NCBI RefSeq assembly: GCF_007290395.2
Contig: NZ_CP041656.2
Coordinates: forward strand, 4,960,001 to 5,024,000
Length of the DNA stretch: 64,000 nucleotides
Reading direction: 5' to 3'
Origin: Bradyrhizobium cosmicum
Lineage (GTDB): Bacteria > Pseudomonadota > Alphaproteobacteria > Rhizobiales > Xanthobacteraceae
This document shows, one piece after another, positions 52,872 through 62,576 of the stretch (the first letter of the stretch is position 1; the number at the start of each line of letters is the position of its first letter). The notes below the pieces were generated by a model. The model saw only the letters and a program-made list of their open reading frames with translations, made no database searches and was not told the DNA's origin. The position numbers and the translations under genes were made by a program.

Positions 52872-54188
52872 ATGATGTCCAGCACGGATGGCGCCGTCAC
52901 AGCTGCGCCGCTTCGCACCGGTTTCCGTTGGTTTCAACTCGCCATGGGCATCGTCTGCATGGCGATGATCGCGAACCTGCAATACGGCTGGACGCTGTTC
53001 GTCGATCCGATCGATGCGGCCCACCATTGGGGCCGCGCCGCGATCCAGCTCGCTTTCACCATCTTCGTCGTCACCGAGACCTGGCTGGTGCCGGTCGAGG
53101 CGTGGTTCGTCGATAAATACGGTCCGCGCGTCGTCATCATGTTCGGCGGCGTCATGATCACGCTGTCCTGGGTGCTCAACTCCTACGCTGACTCGCTGAC
53201 CCTGCTCTACGCGGCCGCGATCATCGGCGGCATGGGCGCGGGCGCGGTGTACGGCACCTGCGTCGGCAACGCGCTGAAATGGTTTCCCGATCGCCGTGGT
53301 CTTGCTGCCGGCGCAACCGCCGCCGGCTTCGGTGCCGGCGCCGCGCTCACCGTGGTGCCGATCGCGACCATGATCGCATCGAGCGGCTACCAGCACGCAT
53401 TCCTCACCTTTGGCATCGGCCAGGGCCTGATCGTGTTCGTGCTCGCCTTCTTCATCCAGCCGCCGCGGATCTCGATCCCGCCGAAGAAGAAGCAGCTCAA
53501 TCTGCCGCAGACCAAGATCGACTTCACCCCGCCGCAAGTGCTGCGCGCCCCTATTTTCTGGGTGATGTACCTCGTTTTCGTCATGGTCGCTTCCGGCGGC
53601 CTGATGACCGCGGCGCAGATCGCTCCGATCGCGCACGACTTCAAGATCGCCGACACGCCGGTGACGCTCGCCGGATTCCAGATGGCGGCGCTGACGTTCG
53701 CGATCTCGCTCGATCGTATCTTCGACGGCTTCGGCCGTCCGTTCTTCGGCTGGGTCTCCGACACGATCGGTCGCGAGCACACGATGTTCATCGCCTTCGG
53801 CACCGCGGCGGTGATGCTGCTGACGCTGTCGGCCTACGGCCACGTTCCGATCGTGTTCGTGCTCGCGACGGCGGTGTATTTCGGCGTGTTCGGCGAGATC
53901 TACTCGCTGTTTCCCGCCACCTGCGGCGACACTTTCGGCTCGAAATACGCGACCACCAACAACGGCATGCTCTACACCGCGAAGGGCACGGCATCCCTGC
54001 TCGTCCCGCTCGCCAGCGTGATCTCGACCGCCTATGGCTGGAAGGCTGTGTTCGTGGTCGCGGTGGCCCTGAACGCGACGGCAGCGCTGATGGCGCTGTT
54101 CGTGATCAAGCCGCTGCGCCGCTCCTTCATCCTCGGCAAGGAAGCCGAGAGCGCCACCTCCGCAACCGGCAACGCCAAGACGGCGTAA
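52872..54188 (+). CDS. OxlT-like MFS transporter 2 (oxalate/formate antiporter family)
   Basis: A 438-residue paralogue of transporter 1 with the same landmarks (MAMIANLQYGWTLFVDPIDA; GAVYGTCVGNALKWFPDRRG; GEIYSLFPATCGDTFGSKYA). The ATG at 52872 is backed by GGAGGT 5 nt upstream; a GTG at 52842 would add ten residues. Two differing transporters under one operator type suggest different affinity or direction, such as oxalate uptake versus formate export. Confidence 0.88.
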   Translation: MMSSTDGAVTAAPLRTGFRWFQLAMGIVCMAMIANLQYGWTLFVDPIDAAHHWGRAAIQLAFTIFVVTETWLVPVEAWFVDKYGPRVVIMFGGVMITLSWVLNSYADSLTLLYAAAIIGGMGAGAVYGTCVGNALKWFPDRRGLAAGATAAGFGAGAALTVVPIATMIASSGYQHAFLTFGIGQGLIVFVLAFFIQPPRISIPPKKKQLNLPQTKIDFTPPQVLRAPIFWVMYLVFVMVASGGLMTAAQIAPIAHDFKIADTPVTLAGFQMAALTFAISLDRIFDGFGRPFFGWVSDTIGREHTMFIAFGTAAVMLLTLSAYGHVPIVFVLATAVYFGVFGEIYSLFPATCGDTFGSKYATTNNGMLYTAKGTASLLVPLASVISTAYGWKAVFVVAVALNATAALMALFVIKPLRRSFILGKEAESATSATGNAKTA

Positions 54189-54217
54189 GCCGCCGCACGA
54201 CCATGCACGATCGCGAA

Positions 54218-54247
54218 AAGGGGCGCAGCGATGCGCCCCTTCTTTTT
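54218..54247 (+). terminator. Rho-independent terminator after MFS transporter 2
   Basis: AAGGGGCGCA pairs with TGCGCCCCTT around GCGA, followed by CTTTTT. It lies 29 nt after the stop. Confidence 0.9.
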
Positions 54248-54317
54248 GTCGCTACGAGAAACGTCAGCAATCCTGCCGCAAGAATTTTCGGATCAGCCAA
54301 ATCGAGCGCTTGACCAT

Positions 54318-54334
54318 TGGCATTATGTATACCA
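54318..54334. promoter_or_regulatory. GntR-regulon operator, site 6
   Basis: TGGCATTATGTATACCA, TGGCAT-N5-ATACCA, 2 nt after TTGACC (54310-54315). It lies 34 nt before the CBS-domain gene. Confidence 0.75.
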
Positions 54335-54368
54335 CACTTGACCCGCCATTCACCCCAGGGAGGTTGCA

Positions 54369-54797
54369 ATGCTGGTCGGAGACATTCTGCGCAAGAAGAC
54401 ACCGCGCGTTGTCACGGTGCGAATGAACGAAACGGTGGGTATCGCCGCCAAGCTGATGCGCGCCAACAATATCAGCGCGCTGGTGGTCAAGGACGTGGTC
54501 CGCTCCGAGGGCAACACCGCCGTCGGCATGTTCACCGAGCGCGACGTGGTGCGCGCCATCGCCGAGCACGGCGCGGGCGGCGTCAACGTCAAGATCTCCC
54601 AGCTCGTCTCGGTGCAGCAGCTCGTCTCCTGCACCTCCTCGGACACGATCGAGCACGTCCGCCACCTGATGAACCGCAATCACATCCGGCACCTGCCCGT
54701 GATCGACGATTACAGCCTCGTCTCCGTCATCAGCATGCGCGACATCGCCGCTGCCGTCGACGAAGCGATCAACGGCACGCCGCAGGCAGCAGCCTAA
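54369..54797 (+). CDS. Two-CBS-domain protein of the oxalate regulon
   Basis: A 142-residue protein made of a pair of CBS domains: RMNETVGIAAKLMRANNISA, then VGMFTERDVVRAIAEHGAGG, and a second copy IEHVRHLMNRNHIRHLPVID followed by ISMRDIA. Such stand-alone pairs bind AMP, ATP or S-adenosylmethionine and modulate enzymes or transporters. GGGAGGT precedes the ATG. The operator at 54318 places it in the oxalate regulon. Its target may be an enzyme or the transporters; unknown. Confidence 0.9.
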   Translation: MLVGDILRKKTPRVVTVRMNETVGIAAKLMRANNISALVVKDVVRSEGNTAVGMFTERDVVRAIAEHGAGGVNVKISQLVSVQQLVSCTSSDTIEHVRHLMNRNHIRHLPVIDDYSLVSVISMRDIAAAVDEAINGTPQAAA

Positions 54798-54830
54798 AGC
54801 GGCACGCCCCTTCTGCCGCGACGACCAGCC

Positions 54831-54854
54831 CCGGCTCGGATGCATCCGAGCCGG
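54831..54854. repeat. 24-bp perfect palindrome between the CBS and panE genes
   Basis: CCGGCTCGGA-TGCA-TCCGAGCCGG. It forms a strong stem 33 nt after the CBS stop, but no U-tract follows. It may stop or process the CBS transcript. Confidence 0.75.
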
Positions 54855-54897
54855 ACAGGATCCTTCGTCCCAAATTCCGGCCACCCGCGAGGATTTC

Positions 54898-55917
54898 ATG
54901 AAGATCTGCATCTACGGCGCCGGCGCGATCGGCGGATATCTCGGGGTTCAGCTCGCGCGCGCGGGCGCCGATATCAGCCTGGTCGCACGCGGCGCCCATC
55001 TCGCCGCGATGCGCGAGCGCGGCCTGACGCTGCTCACGGGCGAGGAGACGCACACGGTGCATCCGCGCTGCACCGACAAACCCGCCGAGCTCGGCGTGCA
55101 GGATTTCATCATCATCACGCTGAAGGCGCATTCGATCACCGGCGTGATCGAGACAATGCAGCCGCTGCTCGGGCCCCACACCCGCATCGTCACTGCCGTC
55201 AACGGCATCCCCTATTGGTACTTCTACAGGCACGGCGGCGCTTACGAGAATGCGACGCTGGAAAGCATCGACCCCGGCGGACGGCAGTGGCGCGAGATCG
55301 GCGCCGAGCGCGCCATCGGCTGCATCGTCTATCCCGCCACCGAGATCGAGGCGCCCGGCGTGATCCGCCACGTCTACGGCAATAATTTTCCGCTCGGCGA
55401 GCCCTCCGGCGAGATCACGCCGGACGTGCAACGTCTTGCCGATCTGTTCGTCTCGGCCGGACTGAAAGCGCCGGTGCTCGACCGCATCCGCGACGAGATC
55501 TGGCTGAAGCTGTGGGGCAATGTCTGCTTCAACCCGATCAGCGCGCTCACCCATGCAACGCTCGACGTGATCTGCACCGATCCGTCCACGCGCGCGCTGT
55601 CGCGCGCGATCATGGTGGAGACGCAGGCCATCGCAGAGACGTTCGGCGTCAAGTTCCGCGTCGACGTCGAGCGCCGCATCGAGGGCGCCCGCAAGGTCGG
55701 CGCGCACAAGACCTCGATGCTGCAGGATCTCGAACGCGGCCGCCCGATGGAGATCGACCCGCTCGTCACCGTGGTGCAGGAGATGGGCCGGCTGACCGGA
55801 ATTCCGACGCCCGCGCTCGACTCGGTGCTGGCGATGGTGACGCAGCGCGCCCGCATCGCCGGCCTCTATGATGGCGTCTCGACGCCGACCGATCCGCATG
55901 CACTGGCGGTGGCATGA
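54898..55917 (+). CDS. panE: 2-dehydropantoate 2-reductase family protein
   Basis: A 339-residue NADPH-dependent reductase: nucleotide motif YGAGAIGGYLGVQLARAGAD, then the catalytic lysine region DEIWLKLWGNVCFNPISALT and a C-terminal KTSMLQDLERGRPMEIDPLV. It reduces ketopantoate to pantoate for pantothenate and CoA synthesis, or a similar 2-oxoacid. Coupled to an FAH-family hydrolase by an ATGA overlap, it could instead act in a catabolic operon. Confidence 0.85.
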   Translation: MKICIYGAGAIGGYLGVQLARAGADISLVARGAHLAAMRERGLTLLTGEETHTVHPRCTDKPAELGVQDFIIITLKAHSITGVIETMQPLLGPHTRIVTAVNGIPYWYFYRHGGAYENATLESIDPGGRQWREIGAERAIGCIVYPATEIEAPGVIRHVYGNNFPLGEPSGEITPDVQRLADLFVSAGLKAPVLDRIRDEIWLKLWGNVCFNPISALTHATLDVICTDPSTRALSRAIMVETQAIAETFGVKFRVDVERRIEGARKVGAHKTSMLQDLERGRPMEIDPLVTVVQEMGRLTGIPTPALDSVLAMVTQRARIAGLYDGVSTPTDPHALAVA

Positions 55918-56699
55918 TGGCGGACGTCAGCAAATGGCTTCGCTTCCGCCACGCCGGCGCGACCGGTTTCGGCACGCTGACCTCGTCAGGCATCAGCGTG
56001 CATGAAGGCGAGATGTTCGGCCGCAAGGCGTCCGCCGGAAAGACGCTGGCATTGTCGGAAGTCGAGTTACTGGCCCCGTGCGCGCCCAGCAAGATCGTCG
56101 CGCTCTGGAATAATTTCCACGCACTCGCCACCAAGCTGAACCAGCCCGAGCCGCCGGAGCCGCTTTATCTGCTCAAGGCCACCACCAGCGTCACGACGCC
56201 GGGCGCCGTGATCCGCCGCCCCTCGTACTACGACGGCAAGACCACCTACGAGGGCGAGCTCGGCATCGTCATCGGCAAGGCCTGCGCGCGCGTCTCGCCT
56301 GATGAGGCGGACAGCTTCATCTTCGGCTACACCTGCGTCAACGACATCACCGCCAACGACATCCTCACGCGCGATCCCACCTTCCCGCAATGGGCCCGCG
56401 CCAAGGGCATCGACGATTACGGCCCGTTCGGCCCTGTCATCGCGACCGGCCTTGATCCCGCAAGGCTCACGGTCCGCACCATTCTCAACGGCGCCGAGCG
56501 GCAGAACTATCCGATCGCGGACATGATCTTCAGTGCCCAGGATCTGGTCAGCAGGATCTCCCACGATATGACCCTGCTTCCGGGCGACCTCATCGCCGTC
56601 GGCACCTCTGTCGGTGTCGGCGTGATGAAGGAGCCGGTGAATATCGTCACCGTCGCGATCGACGGCATCGGCGAGCTGACCAACGAGTTTCGGCTGTAG
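55914..56699 (+). CDS. Fumarylacetoacetate hydrolase family protein
   Basis: A 261-residue enzyme of the acylpyruvate-hydrolase / oxaloacetate-decarboxylase branch: KPG-type stretch KIVALWNNFHALATKLNQPE, metal ligands in TYEGELGIVIGKACARVSPD and the acidic loop DPTFPQWARAKGIDDYGPFG. It cleaves or decarboxylates a 2-oxo acid. The ATGATG start (55914) overlaps the panE stop, so the two genes are cotranslated. Confidence 0.88.
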   Translation: MMADVSKWLRFRHAGATGFGTLTSSGISVHEGEMFGRKASAGKTLALSEVELLAPCAPSKIVALWNNFHALATKLNQPEPPEPLYLLKATTSVTTPGAVIRRPSYYDGKTTYEGELGIVIGKACARVSPDEADSFIFGYTCVNDITANDILTRDPTFPQWARAKGIDDYGPFGPVIATGLDPARLTVRTILNGAERQNYPIADMIFSAQDLVSRISHDMTLLPGDLIAVGTSVGVGVMKEPVNIVTVAIDGIGELTNEFRL

Positions 56700-56701
56700 C
56701 T

Positions 56702-56757
56702 CTCGCTGTCATTCCGGGGCGGCGTAGAGCGCCGAGCCCGGGATGACGACGGCTGTA
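56702..56757. repeat. Short dispersed intergenic repeat
   Basis: TCATTCCGGGGCGGC, then AGCGCCGAGCCCGGGATGAC. It lies directly after the FAH-family stop. This class is frequent in intergenic gaps of this kind of genome. Confidence 0.5.
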
Positions 56758-56928
56758 ACCTGGGCTGTCGGGAAAACCCGGCAACTTCCCACGCCCCTCC
56801 ACCGATCGGCCGACGCGCCCCGTCGCCAATCGCGCTATTGGCACGTCCGGCACCCCACCCACCCTTGATCTCGGTTCCGCTCTCCAATAGCAACTATGGC
56901 GATAATGTGCCGGCGTGAGGAATTCACG

Positions 56929-58335
56929 ATGTGGCTGTTTTTCCTGGTTGCCTGGTTTGTCCTGCTAGCCGCCATCGCGTTCCTCGCCCAGCAGGCGTTT
57001 GGCTACGACGTTGCCCACCTGCCCGCCTGGTTCGCGGGCCTGCCGATGCCGCAGCGCATCGCGACCGGCGCGATCCTCGCCGTCGCGCTCGCGCTGATCG
57101 GCGCCTCGGTCTGGCGGACGTCGCGCCAGGACCGGCGGCTCAACACGCTGCGCGACCGCCTCAGGAAGACCCGGGAAGACGTGGTCGTCGCCAACGCCCT
57201 GCAGAACCACCTCGACGCCACCGTCCAGTACCTGATCGAGAGCGACCCCAGGGAGGCCGTCTCTGCCCTTCACGACAAGCTGGGCGAGATCGAGCAGCGC
57301 GCCCTGCTCCAGCAGGGCCGTAACGAATCCACCGACATGCACGACCAGCTCGCCGAAATCCGCCGCCGCCAGCAGGCGCTGCGCGAGATGGTCGGCAAGG
57401 TCGCAGATCAGCGCCGCGCGGTCGAGCCTGTGTTCACCGAGATCCGCGACCGCCAGAACCAGCTCGAGCGCGCCCTGCACGACCTCGAGACCGACGATCG
57501 CAAGAACAGCCTGGCCGACCGGCTCAAGGACATCACGCGCGACATGTCCACGCTGCTGTCACGGGTGAACTCCGTGCAGGAGACCTTCGCGACCCTGAAC
57601 CAGTACAAGGAAGATCTGGCCAAATCCCATGCCGAGCTGGTGCCGCTGCGCTCGGCCGACGTCGGCATCAATGCGCTGATCGGCGAGCTCGGCCTCAATC
57701 ATGATCGCCTCACCAAGAGCATCGACGAGCTCGAGACCGGCGGCGAAGCGCCGCTCGGCACCCGCGTCGAGACACTGTCGAAGAACAAGATCGAGATCGA
57801 GCAGCGGCTCGCGCGCATCGACGACAGCTTCAACATCCTCAAGGCTGTCAGCCTCGACTTCGAGGAGCTCGCCCAGCGCCGGGCTCAGCTCGAACGCTCG
57901 CTCGCCGATGTCGAAAACGATTCCGACGGCAAGTCTCTTGCGGACCGCCAGAACGCGCTGAACGATTTTGTCCTGCAGTCGCGCCAGCGCCTCGGCGCCC
58001 TCCAGGAGACACTGACGACGCTCAACGCCTTCAAGACGGAGCTGTCGAAGTCGCAGGCCGATCTCGTTCCGCTCAAGGCGCCGGTGTTCGGCATCGAGGC
58101 CATGATCGCGGACGTCAGCACCACCCGCGACCTCCTCGCCAGGACCGTCGGCGAGATCGAGGCGAGCGGCGACGTCACCCTCGCCTCGCGCGTCGACGCG
58201 CTGACCAAAAGCAAGCGCGAGGTCGAAGACCGGCTCGCCCGCATCTTCGACAATTTCAATGCGCTCGATGCCTTGCGCAAGGACATCGGCGGCATCTTCT
58301 CGACCATCCGCAACAGCCTGAACCGGATCGGCTGA
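56929..58335 (+). CDS. Membrane-anchored coiled-coil protein with internal duplication
   Basis: A 468-residue protein. Residues 1-22 and about 41-62 are hydrophobic (MWLFFLVAWFVLLAAIAFLA and RIATGAILAVALALIGASVW), so it is anchored in the inner membrane with a large helical cytoplasmic or periplasmic domain. Residues 172-304 and 314-446 are duplicates, offset by 142 residues, each with LERALHDLETD-like, LVPL and EQRLARI-like motifs. Heptad patterns are strong. I recognise no family; it resembles cell-envelope or chemosensory coiled-coil proteins. Confidence 0.8.
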   Translation: MWLFFLVAWFVLLAAIAFLAQQAFGYDVAHLPAWFAGLPMPQRIATGAILAVALALIGASVWRTSRQDRRLNTLRDRLRKTREDVVVANALQNHLDATVQYLIESDPREAVSALHDKLGEIEQRALLQQGRNESTDMHDQLAEIRRRQQALREMVGKVADQRRAVEPVFTEIRDRQNQLERALHDLETDDRKNSLADRLKDITRDMSTLLSRVNSVQETFATLNQYKEDLAKSHAELVPLRSADVGINALIGELGLNHDRLTKSIDELETGGEAPLGTRVETLSKNKIEIEQRLARIDDSFNILKAVSLDFEELAQRRAQLERSLADVENDSDGKSLADRQNALNDFVLQSRQRLGALQETLTTLNAFKTELSKSQADLVPLKAPVFGIEAMIADVSTTRDLLARTVGEIEASGDVTLASRVDALTKSKREVEDRLARIFDNFNALDALRKDIGGIFSTIRNSLNRIG

Positions 58336-58360
58336 GAACGACGACGGTATCGCGCTGAAG

Positions 58361-58387
58361 CCCGGATTGCGCTGCGCGCAATCCGGG
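58361..58387. repeat. Perfect 12-bp hairpin repeat after the coiled-coil gene
   Basis: CCCGGATTGCGC-TGC-GCGCAATCCGGG. It lies 25 nt after the stop codon. It is a dispersed-repeat motif that may also stop transcripts; a relative occurs near 59535-59572. Confidence 0.8.
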
Positions 58388-58603
58388 ACCGTTGGTGGGC
58401 CCCCGCATTCCGCTTCGTTCCATGCGGGCTGCGAAATCGCCTCCGCACCGCCCGAAACATCTGGACACATCACATTTGCGCGCGCCCGCCAGATGCCGCC
58501 AACATGTCGCGCGGGTGCCGCAACTTGGACGTATTCCGCCGCCCTTTTGTCAGGCGTGTCTGGGGGCACGGCGCTGCCGTGTTTGGACCAAACCTTCAGG
58601 GGT

Positions 58604-58804
58604 ATGAACGTGAAGAAGATTGTATTTGTTCTGGGTGCCACGCTTGCTCTGGTGACGGTTGCGAACGCCGCGGATTTGCCGCGCCGGCAGCCCGTTCCGG
58701 TCTATGGGGAGCAGGCGCCGATCGGCAAGATGCCGATTGGCAAGAGCCCGATTGGAAAGGCCCCGATCGGCAAGGCGCCTGGCCCGGTCGTCTCGCGCTA
58801 CTGA
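58604..58804 (+). CDS. Small exported protein with PIGK tandem repeats
   Basis: A 66-residue protein. The signal peptide MNVKKIVFVLGATLALVTVA ends at NAA, and the mature part starts DLPRRQPVPVYGEQA, reminiscent of the mature start of rhizobial Omp25-type porins. Four tandem units PIGKM, PIGKS, PIGKA and PIGKA follow, coded by 15-bp repeats at 58718-58777, and the protein ends PGPVVSRY. It is too short to be a porin. The function is unknown. Confidence 0.72.
   Translation: MNVKKIVFVLGATLALVTVANAADLPRRQPVPVYGEQAPIGKMPIGKSPIGKAPIGKAPGPVVSRY
58718..58777 (+). repeat. Four 15-bp tandem repeats coding PIGK[MSA]
   Basis: Units read CCG-AT(C/T)-GG(C/A)-AAG-NNN. Third-position changes between units show selection on the peptide rather than very recent duplication. 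Confidence 0.8.
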
Positions 58805-58848
58805 CGCGCAGCGCTCAGCGTCAACGGCCGACAGTCGAGGGGCACAGC

Positions 58849-59499
58849 GTGACCAACAAACGTGATCGATCGGGATCCTGCATCCTTGCGGGGCTCGCCC
58901 TCGCGGCGATGACCGCGTGCACGCTGCCCTCGGCGTCGGCTCACGAAGCGAACAAGCGCGTTGCCGATGCCAACGCGCTTGCCACGATCGACTCCGCGTC
59001 ACGAGGCGCGCCGCAATCGACCCGGCGCCCCGTCGCACGCGCGGAGAAAGGTCCCTATTACGTCGACTTCCGCGCGCGGACGGCAGCGAGCTGGGGCCAC
59101 GCCTTCGTCTGGTACGGCAAGACCAGCGAGCGCGCCGTCGAGGTCGCGGGGCTCACGCCCGCCGGCGACACCTGGGCCTACGTGCTCGGCCACCTCACCT
59201 GGGTCCCCTCCGAGACCGGCGCGAGCTATGGCGATCTCGATCCGGACTATCTCACCGCGAGCTACCGGGTCTATCTGAACGAAGCCGACGCCAAGCGCGT
59301 GTTCGCCTATATCAAGAAATTGCAGGCGAGCTCGCCGGTCTGGAACGCCGAGACCACCAACTGCACCGGCTTCATCGGCGACATCGCCGAGTACATGGGA
59401 TTGAAGGTCCCCTACCGCTGGCAACGCCCGGAAAACTTCGTCAACAGCCTCAAGGACATGAACGGCGGCCGCCAGATGGTCCGGCTGTCGGCGGAGTAG
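58849..59499 (+). CDS. Exported protein, unknown, with possible hydrolase-like His/Cys motifs
   Basis: A 216-residue exported protein starting at GTG 58849. The leader SCILAGLALAAMTACTLPSA has a lipobox-like MTAC. The mature domain contains RTAASWGHAFVWYGKT and later TTNCTGFIGDIAEYMGLKVP, giving a His and a Cys in contexts like those of papain/NlpC-type or DUF4105-like folds. The function is not known. It lies 44 nt after the PIGK-repeat gene on the same strand. Confidence 0.7.
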   Translation: MTNKRDRSGSCILAGLALAAMTACTLPSASAHEANKRVADANALATIDSASRGAPQSTRRPVARAEKGPYYVDFRARTAASWGHAFVWYGKTSERAVEVAGLTPAGDTWAYVLGHLTWVPSETGASYGDLDPDYLTASYRVYLNEADAKRVFAYIKKLQASSPVWNAETTNCTGFIGDIAEYMGLKVPYRWQRPENFVNSLKDMNGGRQMVRLSAE

Positions 59500-59510
59500 C
59501 GGCCTGGCCC

Positions 59511-59538
59511 GTAGCCGGTAGCCGGTAGCCGGTAGCCT
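59511..59538. repeat. Heptamer tandem repeat GTAGCCG x4
   Basis: Four adjacent GTAGCCG units, the last ending in T. It lies 11 nt after the 216-residue gene. Its copy number is likely to vary between strains. Confidence 0.8.
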
Positions 59539-60230
59539 GGATGGAGCGCAGCGCAATCCGGGCTACAAGCCCTTGCGTTGCCCGACGGGCAAAACACCCA
59601 AGCCGTCCGTTAATCCGCGCGGCCAAAAATATTCGCCTTTACAGAAATTCGGAATCGGCGGATATTGTGCGCACTCCGGCCCAAGGAAGAGGGGCGTATC
59701 GCGATCGTCACGAACGCGGGCCGGACGGCGGTGGACGCGGGCCACACTGGTGCGACGGTGATCGCAGGGCGGGAAACCGTGAGCGAGGCGCATCGCACGC
59801 ACGACCGGTGTGATCTGCGTACGGCAAAATCGCGTGGTCCTGGCGCCCGCAGGCTGGCGTCAAGCGTTGCGGTGATGCGGTGGCCCGACCGGGCGCGCGC
59901 ATCGTCAGCCGCAAGGCGACGGGGGCAAGAGTGCATCGCTCCCCGAGGAGAGCGCGACATAAGCCGTCAAACCACTGCGCAGGGAAGGCCGGATGTTTGG
60001 CTTCACCTGTATGCCGCTGTGCTGTCCCTTGTAGCGCAACCTTCGCACAGTGGACCGTGGGTGCCCGGCCGGCACCCGGCCTTCCCTGCGCCCTCTTTCA
60101 TTTGAGGGTGAGACCACCAGGCAAAGCTCGGGCGAAACACGCCGCGAGGACGCGAAGGTGTGTCTTGCGAGGATGCGAGTTCGGTATTGCAGCGAGCGTA
60201 ACCTATGACCGTCACCCCCGCGCAACGGCG
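59539..60230. repeat. Long dispersed repeat region, non-coding
   Basis: From GGAGCGCAGCGCAATCCGGG to about 60230 the sequence has no protein-like frame; several short open frames exist on both strands with no agreeing codon bias. Segments such as AAATATTCGCCTTTACAGAA and AGAGGGGCGTATCGCGATCG match, from memory, a multicopy element widespread in Bradyrhizobium chromosomes. I could not verify copy number here. Confidence 0.55.
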
Positions 60231-61540
<1,310 letters not shown>

Positions 61541-61565
61541 TTACTGCAAGAAGCGAGAGTAATTC

Positions 61566-62534
61566 ATGAAGGCTTACGTCTATGGCGCTGACGGCGCTCG
61601 GATTTCCGACGTCGCTCAACCAAAACCAAAGGGCACGCAAGTGCTGGTGCGTGTCCGTGCGTGCGGGCTGAACCGCGCCGACACCGGCATGCGCAAGGGC
61701 CACGCCCACGGCGCGGCCGGCGGCGTCGGCACCGTGCTCGGCATGGAATGGGCCGGCGAGGTTGCCGAACTCGGACCCGATGCGAAGGGCGTGAAGGTCG
61801 GCGACCGCATCATGGGCTCGGGCGGCGCGGCATTCGCCGAATACACGCTGGCCGATCACGGCCGGCTGTTCCGCGCCCCCTCGAACATGAATTTCGAAGA
61901 GGCTGCCACCCTCCCCGTCGCGCTCGCGACCATGCACAACGCCGTCGTCACCGTCGGCGGCGTGCAGCCGGGCCAGAGCGTGCTGATCCAGGGCGCCAGC
62001 TCCGGCGTCGGCCTGATGGCGATGCAGATCGCCAAGCTCAAGGGCGCCCGGCTCGTGATCGGCTCGTCGACAGATGCCTATCGGCGCGGCCGGCTGACGG
62101 ACTACGGCGCCGACCTCGCGGTCGACTCCTCCGACCCCAAATGGGTCGACGAGGTCCTGAAGGCGACCGGCGGCGAAGGCGTCGACCTCATCGTCGACCA
62201 GGTCTCCGGCCAGGTCGCCAACCAGAACCTGGCCGCGACCCGGATCAAGGGCCGGATCGTCAATGTCGGCCGGCTCGGCGGCACCCATGCCGACTTCAAC
62301 TTCGACCTGCATGCCGCCCGCCGCATCAGCTATATCGGCGTCACCTTCCGCACCCGCACCATCGAGGAGGTCCGCGAGATCTTCGACGAAGTCCGCAAGG
62401 ACATCTGGGGCGCGGTGGAGTCGCGCAAGCTGCAACTGCCGATCGACAAGGTGTACGCGTTCGACGACATCGACCAGGCCTTTGCGCACATGGAGGCGAA
62501 CAAGCACCTGGGGAAGATCGTCGTGACGGTGTGA
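61566..62534 (+). CDS. Quinone-oxidoreductase-type (zinc-independent) medium-chain dehydrogenase
   Basis: A 322-residue MDR protein: GLNRADTGMRKGHAHGAAGG, GMEWAGEVAELGPDAKGVKV, and the NADPH motif VLIQGASSGVGLMAMQIAKL. It lacks the cysteine and histidine ligands of zinc alcohol dehydrogenases, as in QOR enzymes. The reaction is reduction of a quinone or enone. It follows the nitronate monooxygenase by 25 nt. Confidence 0.9.
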   Translation: MKAYVYGADGARISDVAQPKPKGTQVLVRVRACGLNRADTGMRKGHAHGAAGGVGTVLGMEWAGEVAELGPDAKGVKVGDRIMGSGGAAFAEYTLADHGRLFRAPSNMNFEEAATLPVALATMHNAVVTVGGVQPGQSVLIQGASSGVGLMAMQIAKLKGARLVIGSSTDAYRRGRLTDYGADLAVDSSDPKWVDEVLKATGGEGVDLIVDQVSGQVANQNLAATRIKGRIVNVGRLGGTHADFNFDLHAARRISYIGVTFRTRTIEEVREIFDEVRKDIWGAVESRKLQLPIDKVYAFDDIDQAFAHMEANKHLGKIVVTV

Positions 62535-62576
62535 GGGGGGCGGCGGAGCGAGATGGGCATTGCCCTCCCTCCGCTT

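Noticed and set aside
54831..54854. The 24-bp palindrome as a rho-independent terminator
   Set aside because: No run of T follows, so I listed it only as a palindrome.
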